Assembly: GCF_000219215.1 (NCBI RefSeq)
Contig: NC_015723.1
Location: 744,001-808,000 of the forward strand
Length of the DNA: 64,000 bases
Origin: Cupriavidus necator N-1
Lineage (GTDB): Bacteria > Pseudomonadota > Gammaproteobacteria > Burkholderiales > Burkholderiaceae
Direction of reading: 5' to 3'
The stretch's first letter is position 1, and each line of letters starts with the position of its first letter. Below, one piece after another: positions 30,325 to 40,243 of this stretch. Both the position numbers and the translations under genes were made by a program. The notes below the pieces were generated by a model. It made no database searches and was not told the origin of the DNA. It worked only from the letters and a program-made list of their open reading frames with translations.

Positions 30325-30438
30325 TGCCTGGTGACCATAGCGAGCTGGAACCACCCCTTCCCATCCCGAACAGGTCCGTGAAACAGCTCCGCGCCGATGA
30401 TAGTGCGGATACCCGTGTGAAAGTAGGTCATCGCCAGG
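30325..30438 (+). rRNA. rrf: 5S ribosomal RNA
   Basis: TGCCTGGTGACCATAGCGAG at the start pairs with CGCCAGGC at the end. Internal CCCATCCCGAACAGG and AGTAGGTCATCG are standard 5S text. Length about 114. Confidence 0.95.
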
Positions 30439-30452
30439 CTCTTATACCGCAG

Positions 30453-30483
30453 AACCCCCAGCCCAAAAGGCTGGGGGTTTTTG
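30453..30483 (+). terminator. rRNA operon terminator
   Basis: AACCCCCAGCC-CAAAA-GGCTGGGGGTT followed by TTTTGC: an 11-bp stem with a T run, 15 bases after 5S. The A-rich 5' side also allows it to end the convergent MFS gene. Confidence 0.92.
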
Positions 30484-30517
30484 CTTTGGCGCGGCGGAAT
30501 ATCGCACCCGCGCCACC

Positions 30518-31666
30518 TCATGCCGTCATCCGCCGGTCCGCGACAGTCAGTGCAACGCCGGCCAGGCAGCAGCCTCCAACCAGCAATGCGGCTGGGACGG
30601 TGCCGTGCACTGCCAGTGAGCCGGCCGCGATCGGTATCAGCATCAGCACAGCCAGGTTGTTGATGCTTTCCGAGACGGCCAGGACCTGTCCCTTTGCCGT
30701 CGCAGCCCGCCGAGCCAGTATGGCGGTGCTCGATGGTGCCGCGATGCCGAGTGCCGCGCCCCATGCCAGCAGGCAGCCAAGCGACCCGGGCAACCCCAGG
30801 ATGGCTGTCGTGAACAGGGTCATCGCCACGGCGACAAGCGCGGTGGCTACCATCAGAACACTTTCCTCGCGCACGAAGCACTGGCTGGCACGCCCTGCCA
30901 GCAGATTGCCGACGCCCAGGCCGAGGCCGAACACTGACAGTGCCGCGCCGACACCGGCCACGCCGAGCCCGTAACGCAGTCGCAGCACTTCCCCCGCCAG
31001 TACATAGCCCGCCACGGCGCTTCCATTCCAGGCGCCTTTCGCGATCAATGGCAGCAAGATGCCTGAAGATGTCGCGGTGTTCCTGAGTTTTTCCTGGGAA
31101 TCGCCGCTGCGCGGCAGATTGCACGGAAGTACGTGGCAGCCGGCAAGAAATGCGGCCAGGCAACCACCGGCAGTGACAAGGAAAGGTGCGCGCCAGCCCA
31201 ATCCATCGGCCAGCACCCCAGCCACTGCCGGGCCTGCGGCAATGCCAGCGCTCATGCCCAGCATGACGCTGCCCATGGCGCCGGCCTGTCGCGCCGGGGG
31301 AAGCAGATCTGCGATCAATGCAAAGGCTGTGGGAATCGTGGCCGCGGCGGCGAGTCCGCCGAGGATACGCAATGCCATGGCGACATGCAGCGTAGGCGCG
31401 AGCGTAAGGACGATGCCATCCAGCGCGAACAGCAGCAATGCAGCCAGCAGCACGCGGCGCCGACCGGCACGATCGGAGAACCAGCCTATCAGCGGCGCGG
31501 CGACGGCATAGGAAAGGGCATAGGCAGATACCAGTCCCGATGCGCGAGCCGGGGTGGTGGCAAAGGCGCCTGCAAGTGGCGCCAGCATCGGTGACAGCAT
31601 GAATTCGGCAGCGCCGACCATGCACACGGCGAGGGCAAGCACGGGCAGCAGGCAGGGAGATGGCAT
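30518..31666 (-). CDS. MFS efflux transporter (AraJ/PbuE-like)
   Basis: 382 residues from ATG 31666, which has GAGGAGG upstream; a longer in-frame start at 31750 has no support. Twelve hydrophobic helices are visible. The first is VLALAVCMVGAAEFMLSPMLAPLAGAF, followed by the signature loop GWFSDRAGRRRVLLAALLLFALDG between helices 2 and 3. The helix-1 pattern GAAEFMLSP is typical of small-molecule/drug efflux subfamilies such as AraJ, PbuE and Cml. It would export a sugar, nucleoside or drug with proton exchange; the substrate is unknown. Convergent with the rRNA operon. Confidence 0.87.
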   Translation of the reverse strand: MPSPCLLPVLALAVCMVGAAEFMLSPMLAPLAGAFATTPARASGLVSAYALSYAVAAPLIGWFSDRAGRRRVLLAALLLFALDGIVLTLAPTLHVAMALRILGGLAAAATIPTAFALIADLLPPARQAGAMGSVMLGMSAGIAAGPAVAGVLADGLGWRAPFLVTAGGCLAAFLAGCHVLPCNLPRSGDSQEKLRNTATSSGILLPLIAKGAWNGSAVAGYVLAGEVLRLRYGLGVAGVGAALSVFGLGLGVGNLLAGRASQCFVREESVLMVATALVAVAMTLFTTAILGLPGSLGCLLAWGAALGIAAPSSTAILARRAATAKGQVLAVSESINNLAVLMLIPIAAGSLAVHGTVPAALLVGGCCLAGVALTVADRRMTA

Positions 31667-31949
31667 GGGGAAGCCTCCTCGGACTTCAACATTGAGGGGA
31701 CGTGGCGATACCGGCCGAGACGCGCAAAACGCGACGCAACAAGACGGCATTACCGCCTAACAGTGGGTAAATCCGGAAAATGAATGCGCCGCTGAGTCGG
31801 GCGCGAAGAGGCGGTGCGAGCTGGCACCGGCTACTGCGAGAATGGGCAATTCAGAACGATCGCCGGAGAAGTCGGGGATGATTCTATAACGTAATGCCAG
31901 CAATTAGGGCCACCGGTGCCTGGCACCGGCGGCATGACCGACAAGAAGC

Positions 31950-32957
31950 TTAGTCGGCTTCGATCTGCATCGACTTCAGTAGCGGCTGCCACTTGTCGCT
32001 CTCGGCCTTGAGCAGCGTGCGCAGGCCTTCCGGCGTCTGCTTGTCGACCGGCACGATTTCCGCGCCCAGGCCATCGAGCTTCTTGATCACCACGGGATCT
32101 TGCAGCCCCTTCTGCAGGGCCTTGGTCAGCCGCGCCACCACAGCGGGCGACGTGCCCTTGGGCGCGTAGATGCCATGCCAGACCTTGACGTCAAAGCCCT
32201 TGAGACCGCCTTCCTGCAGCGTTGGCGCACTGGGCAGCGCCTTGATCCGCGCCGGCGTGGTCACGCCGAACAGGCGTACGCGGTCGGCCTGGATATGCGG
32301 CAGCGTGGCCGTCGTCTGGTCGCACAGCAGGTCGACCTGGCCGCCCAGCAGCGCGGTCAGCGCGGGGCCGGCGCCCTGGTAAGGGATCGCATTGAGCTTT
32401 ACGTGGACCGATTGCTCGAACAGCACGCCGCATAGCTGCGATACGGCGCCCAACCCGGCATTGGCCAGCGACACCTTGTCCTTGTTCTGCGTCACGTAGC
32501 GGATCAGTTCCGGTACGGTCTTGGCTGGCAGGTCCTTGCGGCCCATCAGGGTCATCGGCACGTCCGCCACCTGGCCGACATACTCGAAATCCTTCAGCGG
32601 CGCGTAGGACAGCTTCTTGTACAGTGCCGGCGCGGTCGCCATGCCGTTATGGTGGATCAGCAGCGTATAGCCGTCCGCCTGTGCGCGGGCGACAAAGGCG
32701 GCAGCCACAGTGCCGCCGGCGCCGGTGCGGTTTTCCACCACCACGCTCTGGCCGAGATCCTGCGACATCGCCTGCGCCAGTGTGCGTGCCACGACATCGG
32801 TCGGGCCGCCGGCGGAGTAGGGGACGACCAGCGTGATCGGCTTGCCGGGGTAGGCGTCAGCCGCCGCCGCGCCGCTTGTGCCAGCTAGCGCCGAAGCCAT
32901 CACCATCACGCCCGCCAGCCATCGTGGCGCGGCGTGCAAATCCTTCGCATCCTTCAT
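31950..32957 (-). CDS. Bug-family (TTT) periplasmic solute-binding protein
   Basis: 335 residues from ATG 32957, which has GGAG seven bases upstream; the longer frame from 33047 is rejected because it would place 30 polar residues before the signal peptide. The signal is WLAGVMVMASALAGTSGAAAA, then YPGKPITLVVPYSAGGPTDVVARTLAQ and IPYQGAGPALTALLGGQVDLL. Third solitary Bug receptor in the window. It stands downstream of the nitrate operon with a 174-base gap and is probably transcribed separately. The 283-base gap between it and the MFS gene holds no recognisable feature. Confidence 0.87.
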   Translation of the reverse strand: MKDAKDLHAAPRWLAGVMVMASALAGTSGAAAADAYPGKPITLVVPYSAGGPTDVVARTLAQAMSQDLGQSVVVENRTGAGGTVAAAFVARAQADGYTLLIHHNGMATAPALYKKLSYAPLKDFEYVGQVADVPMTLMGRKDLPAKTVPELIRYVTQNKDKVSLANAGLGAVSQLCGVLFEQSVHVKLNAIPYQGAGPALTALLGGQVDLLCDQTTATLPHIQADRVRLFGVTTPARIKALPSAPTLQEGGLKGFDVKVWHGIYAPKGTSPAVVARLTKALQKGLQDPVVIKKLDGLGAEIVPVDKQTPEGLRTLLKAESDKWQPLLKSMQIEAD

Positions 32958-33074
32958 GCTGTCTCCAGATTGGTGCCGCACCGTGAGTCCGGGGCGGCTT
33001 GTCGGGGGGTGCGCGGCTAGCATGGGGGCATGCCGCGGCGACCACAATCTGGTTCTCGTGAAGGGTGCCTAATC

Positions 33075-33091
33075 CCTGATGAAAGATCAGG
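33075..33091 (-). terminator. Weak hairpin downstream of nasA
   Basis: CCTGAT-GAAAG-ATCAGG forms a 6-bp stem 41 bases after the nasA stop. No T run follows on the minus strand, so it is at best a weak terminator or an RNA-stabilising hairpin. Confidence 0.25.
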
Positions 33092-33131
33092 CCGGCTGGC
33101 TGCTAACCCAGTTGCCTCGCTACCGCACCGC

Positions 33132-35861
33132 TCAGGCGACTTCGGCCACGCGCACTTCCACCAGCAGCTTTTTCAGTTCCGGCACGCACGAGCCGCAGTT
33201 GCCGCCGGCCTTGACGCAGGCGGTGATCTCCGCAGGCGTCTTCAGGTCGTGCTTGCGCACGGCGTCGCAGATGGTGTTGCGGCCCACGCCAAAGCACGAG
33301 CACACCGTCGGGCCGGTGTCGGCGCCTTTCTCCATCGGCTGGCCGAGCAGCAGGCCGATGCGGTCGGCGTCTTCCAGCTGCTCGCGGCCGAACAGGCCGG
33401 CGAGCCACGCGCGCGAGGGCAGCTCGGGCCGCGTCGACACGTAGACGCACGCTTCAAGCCGGTCGTTGACGACATAGCCCGCATGGTAGACGCCGGCGGT
33501 GCGGTCCTCGTACTCGAGCCAGTCGGCGTCCGGGTCGGTCACGCCGAGCAGCGCTCGGGCCCAGGCGGTGCGGTCGGCCACGGTGTCGCGGCCGGCGAAT
33601 TCATAGCGCTGGAACTGTCGGCCCTGCACGCGCGTCCAGTAGGTCAGCGCTTCGGCGGGCAGCGCGCCGCGGCTCAGCACGAAGCCATGCCAGTTCACGC
33701 CGAATGGCTCCACGCGTACCGGCGTGTGCTTGAATTCGGGCTCGCCGGAAACGGGATCGACCACAGGATTGACCAGCGCGCCGACGCGTGCGTCGGAGCT
33801 GAACTGGCCGTTCCAGTGGATCGGCACGAACACGCTGCCGCGCGGGATGCCACCGCCATGGCGCACGCGTGCCACCATCGCGCCCCAGCGCGTGCTGACG
33901 CGCGCGAGCTTGCCTTCGCCCACGCCGGACAGCAGCGCGTCCTGCGGGTGCATGTCGACGAAGGGCTCGGGCAGGTGGTCGGCCAGCTTGGCCGACTTGC
34001 CGGTGCGCGTCATGGTGTGCCACTGGTCGCGCACGCGGCCGGTGTTGAGGATCAGCGGGAAATCGTCGTCGGGCGCGTGGGCCGGCGAGCGCGGCGGCGT
34101 GGCGACAAAGCGGGCCAGGCCGTCGGCATGGGCGTAGCGGCCATCGGCAAACAGGCGCTGCGTGCCGGCGCCGGCCGGAGCGCCCGCGGGCAGCGGCCAT
34201 TGCACGGGCTCCAGCGCGTCATAGTGCGCCTGGTCCAGCCCGGCCAGCGCGCCGATGTCGAACACGCGCGGTGCGGCATCGTTGCGCCAGGCGCTCAGGC
34301 GCGCGTGCTCGTCGAAAATTTCATGCACGCCCGCATAGTCGAAGCCGTCAAAGCCCATGCGGCGCGCGACGTCGCACAGGATCCGCCAGTCGGCGCGCGC
34401 CTCGCCAGGCGCGGGCAGGAAGGCGCGTTGACGGGAAATGCGCCGTTCCGAGTTGGTAACGGTGCCGTCTTTCTCGCCCCACCCCAGCGCGGGCAGCAGC
34501 ACGTGCGCAGCGGCGTTGGTGTCGGTGCGCTCGATGATGTCGCTGGTGACCACCAGTTCGCACCTGGCCAGCGCGCGGCGCACCTGGTCGGCGTCGGGCA
34601 GGCTCACCACGGGGTTGGTGGCGATCACCCAGACCGCCTTGACGCGGCCGGCTTCGATGGCCTCGAACAGTTCCACCGCCTTCAGGCCCGGGCGGTCGGC
34701 CACCATCGGCGATTGCCAGAAGCTTTGCACGACGTCGCGATGCAGCGGGTTGGCCAGTTCCATGTGTGCGGCCAGCATGTTGGCCAGGCCGCCGACTTCG
34801 CGCCCGCCCATTGCATTGGGCTGGCCGGTGAGCGAAAACGGGCCCATTCCCGGGGCGCCGATGCGGCCGGTCAGCAGGTGGCAGTTGATGATGCTGTTGA
34901 CCTTGTCGGTGCCGGCCGACGACTGGTTGACGCCTTGCGAGAAGGCGGTCACGGTCTTTTCGGTCTGCGCGAACAGCTGGTAGAACGCCAGCACGTCCTG
35001 CACGTTCAGCTTGCAGGCGCGGGCCACGGCAGCGGGATCGGCGCAGGCCGCATCCGCGGCCTGCAGGGCTTCGTCCAGCCCCGCGGTGCTGGCGGCGACG
35101 AAGGCGGCGCTGGTGCGGCCTTCGCGCGCGAGGTAGCTCAGCAGCCCGTTGAACAGCCACACGTCGGTGCCCGGGCGGATCGCCAGGTGCAGGTCGGCCA
35201 GTTCGCAGGTGGCGGTGCGGCGCGGGTCGATCGCCACGATCTTCATCTCGGGGCGCGCTTCCTTGGCCTGGGACAGGCGCTGGAACAGGATCGGATGGCA
35301 CCACGCGGTGTTGGAGCCCACCAGCACCACCAGGTCGGCCAGTTCCAGGTCTTCGTAGTTGCCCGGCACCAGGTCTTCGCCGAAGGCGCGCTTGTGGCCG
35401 GCCACGGCCGACGACATGCACAGGCGCGAGTTGGTGTCGATATTGGCGCTGCCGATGAAGCCCTTCATCAGCTTGTTGGCGATGTAGTAGTCCTCGGTCA
35501 GCAGCTGGCCCGAGACATAGAGCGCGACCGAATCCGGGCCGTGGCGGCGGACGATGTCCGAGAAGCCTTGCGCTACGGTGTCCAGCGCATGGTCCCAGGA
35601 GACTTGCTGCAGCGAGCCGTCGGTGCCGCGCACCTTGGGGTGGAGCAGGCGGCCTTCCAGGTCCACGGTTTCACCGAGCGCCGAGCCTTTCACGCACAGC
35701 CGGCCGTGATTGGACGGGTGCTGCGCGTCGCCCGCGATCTCGACCTGGCCGTCGGCACGCACGGTGGCGCGCACGCCGCAGCCGACGCCGCAGTACGGGC
35801 AGGTGGTGGCGGTGGTGGTGGTCAGTGTCGCCGAGACGACCGGGATGTCGGACAGGTTCAC
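33132..35861 (-). CDS. nasA: Assimilatory nitrate reductase, catalytic subunit
   Basis: 909 residues from GTG 35861 (GGAG upstream). Cysteines 21, 24, 28 and 56 (CPYCGVGC ... CVKG) bind a [4Fe-4S] cluster, and the molybdopterin-bis-MGD domains fill residues about 60-790. The C-terminal 60 residues (VCSCFGVGRNTICDAV ... GGNCGSC) form an extra BFD-like [2Fe-2S] domain, as in Klebsiella NasA. It reduces nitrate to nitrite in the cytoplasm, taking electrons from the FAD subunit encoded just upstream. Last gene of the five-gene operon. No signal peptide, which fits assimilation rather than the periplasmic Nap enzyme. Confidence 0.95.
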   Translation of the reverse strand: MNLSDIPVVSATLTTTTATTCPYCGVGCGVRATVRADGQVEIAGDAQHPSNHGRLCVKGSALGETVDLEGRLLHPKVRGTDGSLQQVSWDHALDTVAQGFSDIVRRHGPDSVALYVSGQLLTEDYYIANKLMKGFIGSANIDTNSRLCMSSAVAGHKRAFGEDLVPGNYEDLELADLVVLVGSNTAWCHPILFQRLSQAKEARPEMKIVAIDPRRTATCELADLHLAIRPGTDVWLFNGLLSYLAREGRTSAAFVAASTAGLDEALQAADAACADPAAVARACKLNVQDVLAFYQLFAQTEKTVTAFSQGVNQSSAGTDKVNSIINCHLLTGRIGAPGMGPFSLTGQPNAMGGREVGGLANMLAAHMELANPLHRDVVQSFWQSPMVADRPGLKAVELFEAIEAGRVKAVWVIATNPVVSLPDADQVRRALARCELVVTSDIIERTDTNAAAHVLLPALGWGEKDGTVTNSERRISRQRAFLPAPGEARADWRILCDVARRMGFDGFDYAGVHEIFDEHARLSAWRNDAAPRVFDIGALAGLDQAHYDALEPVQWPLPAGAPAGAGTQRLFADGRYAHADGLARFVATPPRSPAHAPDDDFPLILNTGRVRDQWHTMTRTGKSAKLADHLPEPFVDMHPQDALLSGVGEGKLARVSTRWGAMVARVRHGGGIPRGSVFVPIHWNGQFSSDARVGALVNPVVDPVSGEPEFKHTPVRVEPFGVNWHGFVLSRGALPAEALTYWTRVQGRQFQRYEFAGRDTVADRTAWARALLGVTDPDADWLEYEDRTAGVYHAGYVVNDRLEACVYVSTRPELPSRAWLAGLFGREQLEDADRIGLLLGQPMEKGADTGPTVCSCFGVGRNTICDAVRKHDLKTPAEITACVKAGGNCGSCVPELKKLLVEVRVAEVA

Positions 35862-35906
35862 GCGTTCTCCGTGCGGGGGCGTTGTATAGCTTACTTACGG
35901 TGATGC

Positions 35907-37148
35907 TTATGCGGCGAGCGCTTCGCACTGCGCCTGACCGAACAACAGGCGCTGGCGCAGCGCGCCCACCGGCGTGCGGCGTTGGATCATGTCGAAGTAC
36001 CAGGGGCCGTCCTGCACGTCGCCGTACAGCACGGCGCCGACCAGATAACCGTCCTGCAGCACCAGGCGCTTGTAGACGCCGCGGCGCGGATCGCGCAGCA
36101 CCAGGTCTTCACTGCCTTCGGCGCCGATGAAGTCGCCGGCAGAATACAGGTCGACGCCGGTCACTTTCAGTTTAGTCGCGGTGGCCTGCTGCACGTAACG
36201 GCGATGGCCGGCACCGGCGAGGTGCGCGGCGCACACGCGCGCCTGGTCCCAGATCGGCGCCACCAGGCCGAAGGTGGCCTGGCGATGCTGCACGCACTCG
36301 CCCACGGCGTAGATGCGCGGATCATAGGTCTGCAGCGTGTCGTCGACGACGATGGCGCGCTCGCAGTGCAGGCCGGCGCCGGTGGCCAGTTCGATATTGG
36401 GGCGCACGCCGGCGGTCATCACCACCAGGTCGGCGGGGATCTCGCTGCCGTCCTTGAAGCGCACGCCGGTGACGCGGTCGGTGCCGAGGATCTCCGCGGT
36501 CTGCGCGCCCAGCAGGAAGCGCAGGCCTTTGCGTTCGAGCGCGCTCTGGAGCAGCGTGGCGGCGGGCTTGTCGAGCTGGCGCTCCATCAGGCTGTCGGGC
36601 AGGTGAACCACGGTCACGTCCATGCCCTGGCGCAGCAGCCCGTTGGCGGCCTCCAGGCCGAGCAGGCCGCCGCCGATTACCACCGCATGGCGGTGGTCGC
36701 GCGCGGCTTGCTGCATGGTCTCCACGTCCTGGATATCGCGGAAGGCGATCACGCCGTCGAGCTGGTGACCCGGCACCGGCAGGATGAAGGGCTTGGAGCC
36801 GGTAGCCAGCAGCAGGCGGTCGTAGCGCACTTCGCGCCCCGAGGCTGAACGCACGATGCGGCGCGGGCGGTCGATGGCCACCACCGGATCGCCGGCAAGC
36901 AGTTCGATGCCACGCTCGGTGTACCACTCGCGCGTATTCAGCATGATGTCCGCCACCGACTTTTCGCCGGCCAGCACCGGCGACAGCAGGATGCGGTTGT
37001 AGTTGCCGTGCGGCTCGGCCCCGAACACCGTGATGTCGTACAGGTCCGGGGCGAGCCTGAGCAGCTCCTCCACAGTGCGCATGCCGGCCATGCCGTTGCC
37101 GACGACGACCAGGCGCGGGCGGGCTTGGGGGTTGGCGGAAGGCGTCAT
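35907..37148 (-). CDS. FAD/NAD(P)-dependent electron-transfer subunit of nitrate reductase
   Basis: 413 residues from ATG 37148 (GGAG upstream). Two dinucleotide folds are visible, RLVVVGNGMAGMRTVEELL near the start and HAVVIGGGLLGLEAANGLLRQG near residue 145, plus the FAD-binding DDTLQTYDPRIYAVGECVQHR. It resembles the N-terminal half of NirB and the NasB (Bacillus) / NasC (Klebsiella) reductases, ending MIQRRTPVGALRQRLLFGQA. It would pass NAD(P)H electrons to the [2Fe-2S] domain of the catalytic subunit, whose gene starts 45 bases downstream. It carries no BFD iron-sulfur domain of its own; that domain is on NasA instead. Confidence 0.88.
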   Translation of the reverse strand: MTPSANPQARPRLVVVGNGMAGMRTVEELLRLAPDLYDITVFGAEPHGNYNRILLSPVLAGEKSVADIMLNTREWYTERGIELLAGDPVVAIDRPRRIVRSASGREVRYDRLLLATGSKPFILPVPGHQLDGVIAFRDIQDVETMQQAARDHRHAVVIGGGLLGLEAANGLLRQGMDVTVVHLPDSLMERQLDKPAATLLQSALERKGLRFLLGAQTAEILGTDRVTGVRFKDGSEIPADLVVMTAGVRPNIELATGAGLHCERAIVVDDTLQTYDPRIYAVGECVQHRQATFGLVAPIWDQARVCAAHLAGAGHRRYVQQATATKLKVTGVDLYSAGDFIGAEGSEDLVLRDPRRGVYKRLVLQDGYLVGAVLYGDVQDGPWYFDMIQRRTPVGALRQRLLFGQAQCEALAA

Positions 37149-37206
37149 GCCGGCATCTCCGTTGGCGTGGCTTGAGGACAGGGGGAACATCAAATGGGCG
37201 CCGGTG

Positions 37207-37590
37207 TCAGGCGGCGAGTTCTTCCTCGGCCTCGCTCACGGCCACGCCGGCGGCAATCCAGATCTTGCCGTCATAGACGCGTGCGGCGTAGGCATTGACC
37301 GAATGCTCGGGGGCTTCCAGGCACTCGCCGGTGCGCAGGTCGAAGTGATGCTTGTAGATCGGCGAAGCCACCACCAGGCGCTCGCCCAGGTTGCCGACCA
37401 GCCCGCGCGACAGCACCGCGGCCTGCGAGTTGGGATCGAAGTTGTCGATGGCGTAGACCTCGTCGCCACGGCCGATGCGGAACACGGCGACCTGCTTGTC
37501 GTCCACCAGCGCGCACACACCAGTGTTGGGCACGATATCGCGCACGGTGCAGACGGCGGTCCAGGTCTCAGGATGGTGGGGATGGCTCAT
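37207..37590 (-). CDS. nirD: Nitrite reductase (NADH) small subunit
   Basis: 127 residues from ATG 37590 with AGGAG upstream. The protein has the Rieske-like fold of NirD (WTAVCTVRDIVPNTGVCALVDDKQVAVFRIG, then SPIYKHHFDLRTGECLEAPE) but not the cysteine-histidine pairs that hold a cluster, as is normal for NirD. It forms the assimilatory nitrite reductase with NirB, whose gene ends 26 bases upstream. Confidence 0.93.
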   Translation of the reverse strand: MSHPHHPETWTAVCTVRDIVPNTGVCALVDDKQVAVFRIGRGDEVYAIDNFDPNSQAAVLSRGLVGNLGERLVVASPIYKHHFDLRTGECLEAPEHSVNAYAARVYDGKIWIAAGVAVSEAEEELAA

Positions 37591-37616
37591 CACGTTCTCC
37601 TTGTTTGCGGGCACGG

Positions 37617-40178
37617 TCAGGCTGCTTTCGCGGGCATGGACACCACGGGAATGTGGCTCAGGCGGGAACGATGCAATTTCCGTTCCTCCGGCGTGGCCGG
37701 GCGGATCTGCCCGCGCTCTTCGATGAAGGCGACGTTGTCGTCGCGGCGGTCGCTGTTGACGAAGTGGCGGAAGCGCTTGCGTGTCTCGGGATCGGTCACG
37801 GCCTTCTTCCACTCGTCTTCGTAGGTGTCGACCACGTGCTGCATCTCGGCTTCCAGTTCGGCGGCGAGGCCCAGCTTGTCGTCCAGCACCACGGCCTTGA
37901 GGTAGTCCAGACCGCCTTCCAGGTTGTCGCGCCAGACGCTGGTGCGCTGCAGGCGGTCGGCAGTGCGCACGTAGAACATCAGGAAGCGGTCGATGTAGCG
38001 CACCAGGGTGTCGTGGTCGAGGTCGCTGGCCAGCAGCTCTGCATGGCGCGGCTTCATGCCGCCGTTGCCGCACACGTACAGGTTCCAGCCCTTGTCCGTG
38101 GCGATCACGCCAACATCCTTGCCCTGCGCCTCGGCGCATTCGCGGGTGCAGCCGGACACGCCGAACTTGATCTTGTGCGGCGCGCGCAGGCCCTTGTAGC
38201 GGTTCTCCAGTTCGATCGCCAGGCCCACCGAATCGCCCACGCCATAGCGGCACCACGTGGAGCCCACGCACGACTTCACCGTACGCAGCGCCTTGCCGTA
38301 GGCATGGCCCGATTCAAAGCCGGCGGCGATCAGTTCTTCCCAGATGAAGGGCAGTTCCTCGGCGCGTGCACCAAAAAGGTCCACGCGCTGGCCGCCGGTG
38401 ATCTTGGTGTAGAGACCATATTTCTTTGCCACCTGGCCGACCGCGATCAGGCCCTCGGGCGTGACTTCGCCACCCGGCATGCGCGGCACCACCGAGTAGG
38501 TGCCGTCCTTCTGGATGTTGGCCAGGTAGTAGTCGTTGGAGTCCTGCAGGCTGGCGTGCTCTTCCTTGAGCACGAACTCGTTCCAGCACGAGGCCAGGAT
38601 GCTGCCCACTGCCGGCTTGCAGATATCGCAGCCCATGCCCTTGCCGTGCGCTTCCAGCAGCGCATCGAAGGTCTTGAACTTGCCCACGCGCACCAGGTGA
38701 TACAGCTCCTGGCGCGAGTACGGGAAGTGCTCGCAGAGATGGTTGTTGACGGCCATGCCCTGCTTCTTCATCTCGGCCTTCATGATCTGCGTGACCAGCG
38801 GCACGCAGCCGCCGCAGGCGGTGCCGGCCTTGGTGCAGGTCTTGAGCGCGCCGATGCTGGTGGCGCCGTCGCACACGGCCGCGCAGATCTCGCTCTTGGA
38901 GACGTTGTTGCACGAGCAGATCTGGGCAGTGTCGGGCAGGGCATCGGCGCCCAGCGCGGGCTTGGCCTTGCCGCTGCTGTCGGGCAGGATCAGGAATTCG
39001 GGCGACTCGGGCAATTCGATCTTGTTCAGCATCATCTGCAGCAGCGTGCCGTACTCGCTGGCGTCGCCGATCAGCACGCCGCCCAGCAGGTACTTGCCGC
39101 AGTCGGACACCACCAGCTTCTTGTAGACCTCCTTGCGGTCGTCGCAGAACTGGTAGAAGCGCGCACCCGGCACAGTGCCGTGCGGGTCGCCGATGCTGGC
39201 CACGTCCACGCCCATCAGCTTGAGCTTGGTGCTCATGTCGGCGCCGGCAAACTCGGCGGCTTCGCCCTGCAGGTGGCGCGCGGCGACGCGGGCCATGTCA
39301 TAGCCCGGCGCCACCAGGCCGTAGATCTTGCCTTGCCACAGCGCGCATTCGCCGATGGCGTAGATGTCGGGGTCCGAGGTGAGGCACTGGTTGTCCACCA
39401 CGATGCCGCCGCGCTCGCCCACCGCCAGGCCGCTGGTGCGCGCCAGTTCGTCGCGCGGGCGGATGCCGGCCGAGAACACGATCATGTCGGTGTCGAGGTG
39501 GGTGCCGTCGGCAAACACCATGCGGTGGGTGCCGTCTTCGCCGTCGATGATCTCCACCGTGTTCTTGCCGGTATGCGCGGTCACGCCCAGGCCATGGATC
39601 TTCTGGCGCAGCATGCGGCCGCCGCCTTCGTCGACCTGCACCGCCATCAGGCGCGGCGCAAACTCCACCACGTGTGTCTGCAGGTCCATGTCGCGCAGCG
39701 CCTTGGCGCACTCCAGGCCAAGCAAACCACCGCCGACCACCACGCCGGTCTTCGAGCGCGCACCGCATTCGCGCATCGCTTCCAGGTCTTCGATGGTGCG
39801 ATAGACAAAGCAGTCCTTGCGGTCCTTGCCCGGCACCGGCGGCACGAAGGGGTAGGAGCCGGTGGCCAGGATCAGCTTGTCATAGGACAGGGTCTCGCCG
39901 GTCGATACCTTCACCGTGCGCGCGGCGCGGTCGATCTCCACCGCACGCGCATTCAGGCGCAGCAGCATGTTGTTGTGCTGCTCGAAGAAGCCGGCGGGCA
40001 CCAGCGACAGGTCCTCGGCTGACTTGCCGGCGAAGAACTCGGACAGGTGCACGCGATCGTAGGCGGGACGCGGTTCTTCGCACAGCACGGTCACTTCCAC
40101 GTTCTGCGCGCCGGCTTCCGCCAGGCATTCCAGGAACTTGTGACCCACCATGCCGTGGCCGACGATGATCAGTTTCAT
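37617..40178 (-). CDS. nirB: Nitrite reductase (NADH) large subunit
   Basis: 853 residues, standard NirB length. Order of domains: FAD/NADH reductase (KLIIVGHGMVGHKFLECLAE, VVVGGGLLGLECAKAL, AIGECALW), a BFD-like [2Fe-2S] region (ICSCNNVSKSEICAAV ... GTACGGCVP), a second such region (LCEHFPYSRQELYHLV ... GCDICKP), and the sirohaem/[4Fe-4S] domain (CVGSTWCRYGVGDS, SGCTRECAEAQGKDVGV, YVCGNGGMKPRHAELL). It reduces nitrite to ammonium with NADH in the cytoplasm. It lies between the transporter gene (65-base gap) and nirD (26-base gap). Confidence 0.96.
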   Translation of the reverse strand: MKLIIVGHGMVGHKFLECLAEAGAQNVEVTVLCEEPRPAYDRVHLSEFFAGKSAEDLSLVPAGFFEQHNNMLLRLNARAVEIDRAARTVKVSTGETLSYDKLILATGSYPFVPPVPGKDRKDCFVYRTIEDLEAMRECGARSKTGVVVGGGLLGLECAKALRDMDLQTHVVEFAPRLMAVQVDEGGGRMLRQKIHGLGVTAHTGKNTVEIIDGEDGTHRMVFADGTHLDTDMIVFSAGIRPRDELARTSGLAVGERGGIVVDNQCLTSDPDIYAIGECALWQGKIYGLVAPGYDMARVAARHLQGEAAEFAGADMSTKLKLMGVDVASIGDPHGTVPGARFYQFCDDRKEVYKKLVVSDCGKYLLGGVLIGDASEYGTLLQMMLNKIELPESPEFLILPDSSGKAKPALGADALPDTAQICSCNNVSKSEICAAVCDGATSIGALKTCTKAGTACGGCVPLVTQIMKAEMKKQGMAVNNHLCEHFPYSRQELYHLVRVGKFKTFDALLEAHGKGMGCDICKPAVGSILASCWNEFVLKEEHASLQDSNDYYLANIQKDGTYSVVPRMPGGEVTPEGLIAVGQVAKKYGLYTKITGGQRVDLFGARAEELPFIWEELIAAGFESGHAYGKALRTVKSCVGSTWCRYGVGDSVGLAIELENRYKGLRAPHKIKFGVSGCTRECAEAQGKDVGVIATDKGWNLYVCGNGGMKPRHAELLASDLDHDTLVRYIDRFLMFYVRTADRLQRTSVWRDNLEGGLDYLKAVVLDDKLGLAAELEAEMQHVVDTYEDEWKKAVTDPETRKRFRHFVNSDRRDDNVAFIEERGQIRPATPEERKLHRSRLSHIPVVSMPAKAA

Positions 40179-40243
40179 GATGCTTTCCTTGTCCGGTAGT
40201 CAGTCTTTGCTGCTTGTTGTGCTGTGGGAGCGATGCTTCAAAA

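Noticed and set aside
33030..35903. A 957-codon plus-strand frame opposite nasA.
   Set aside because: Antisense shadow; nasA has all iron-sulfur and molybdopterin motifs.
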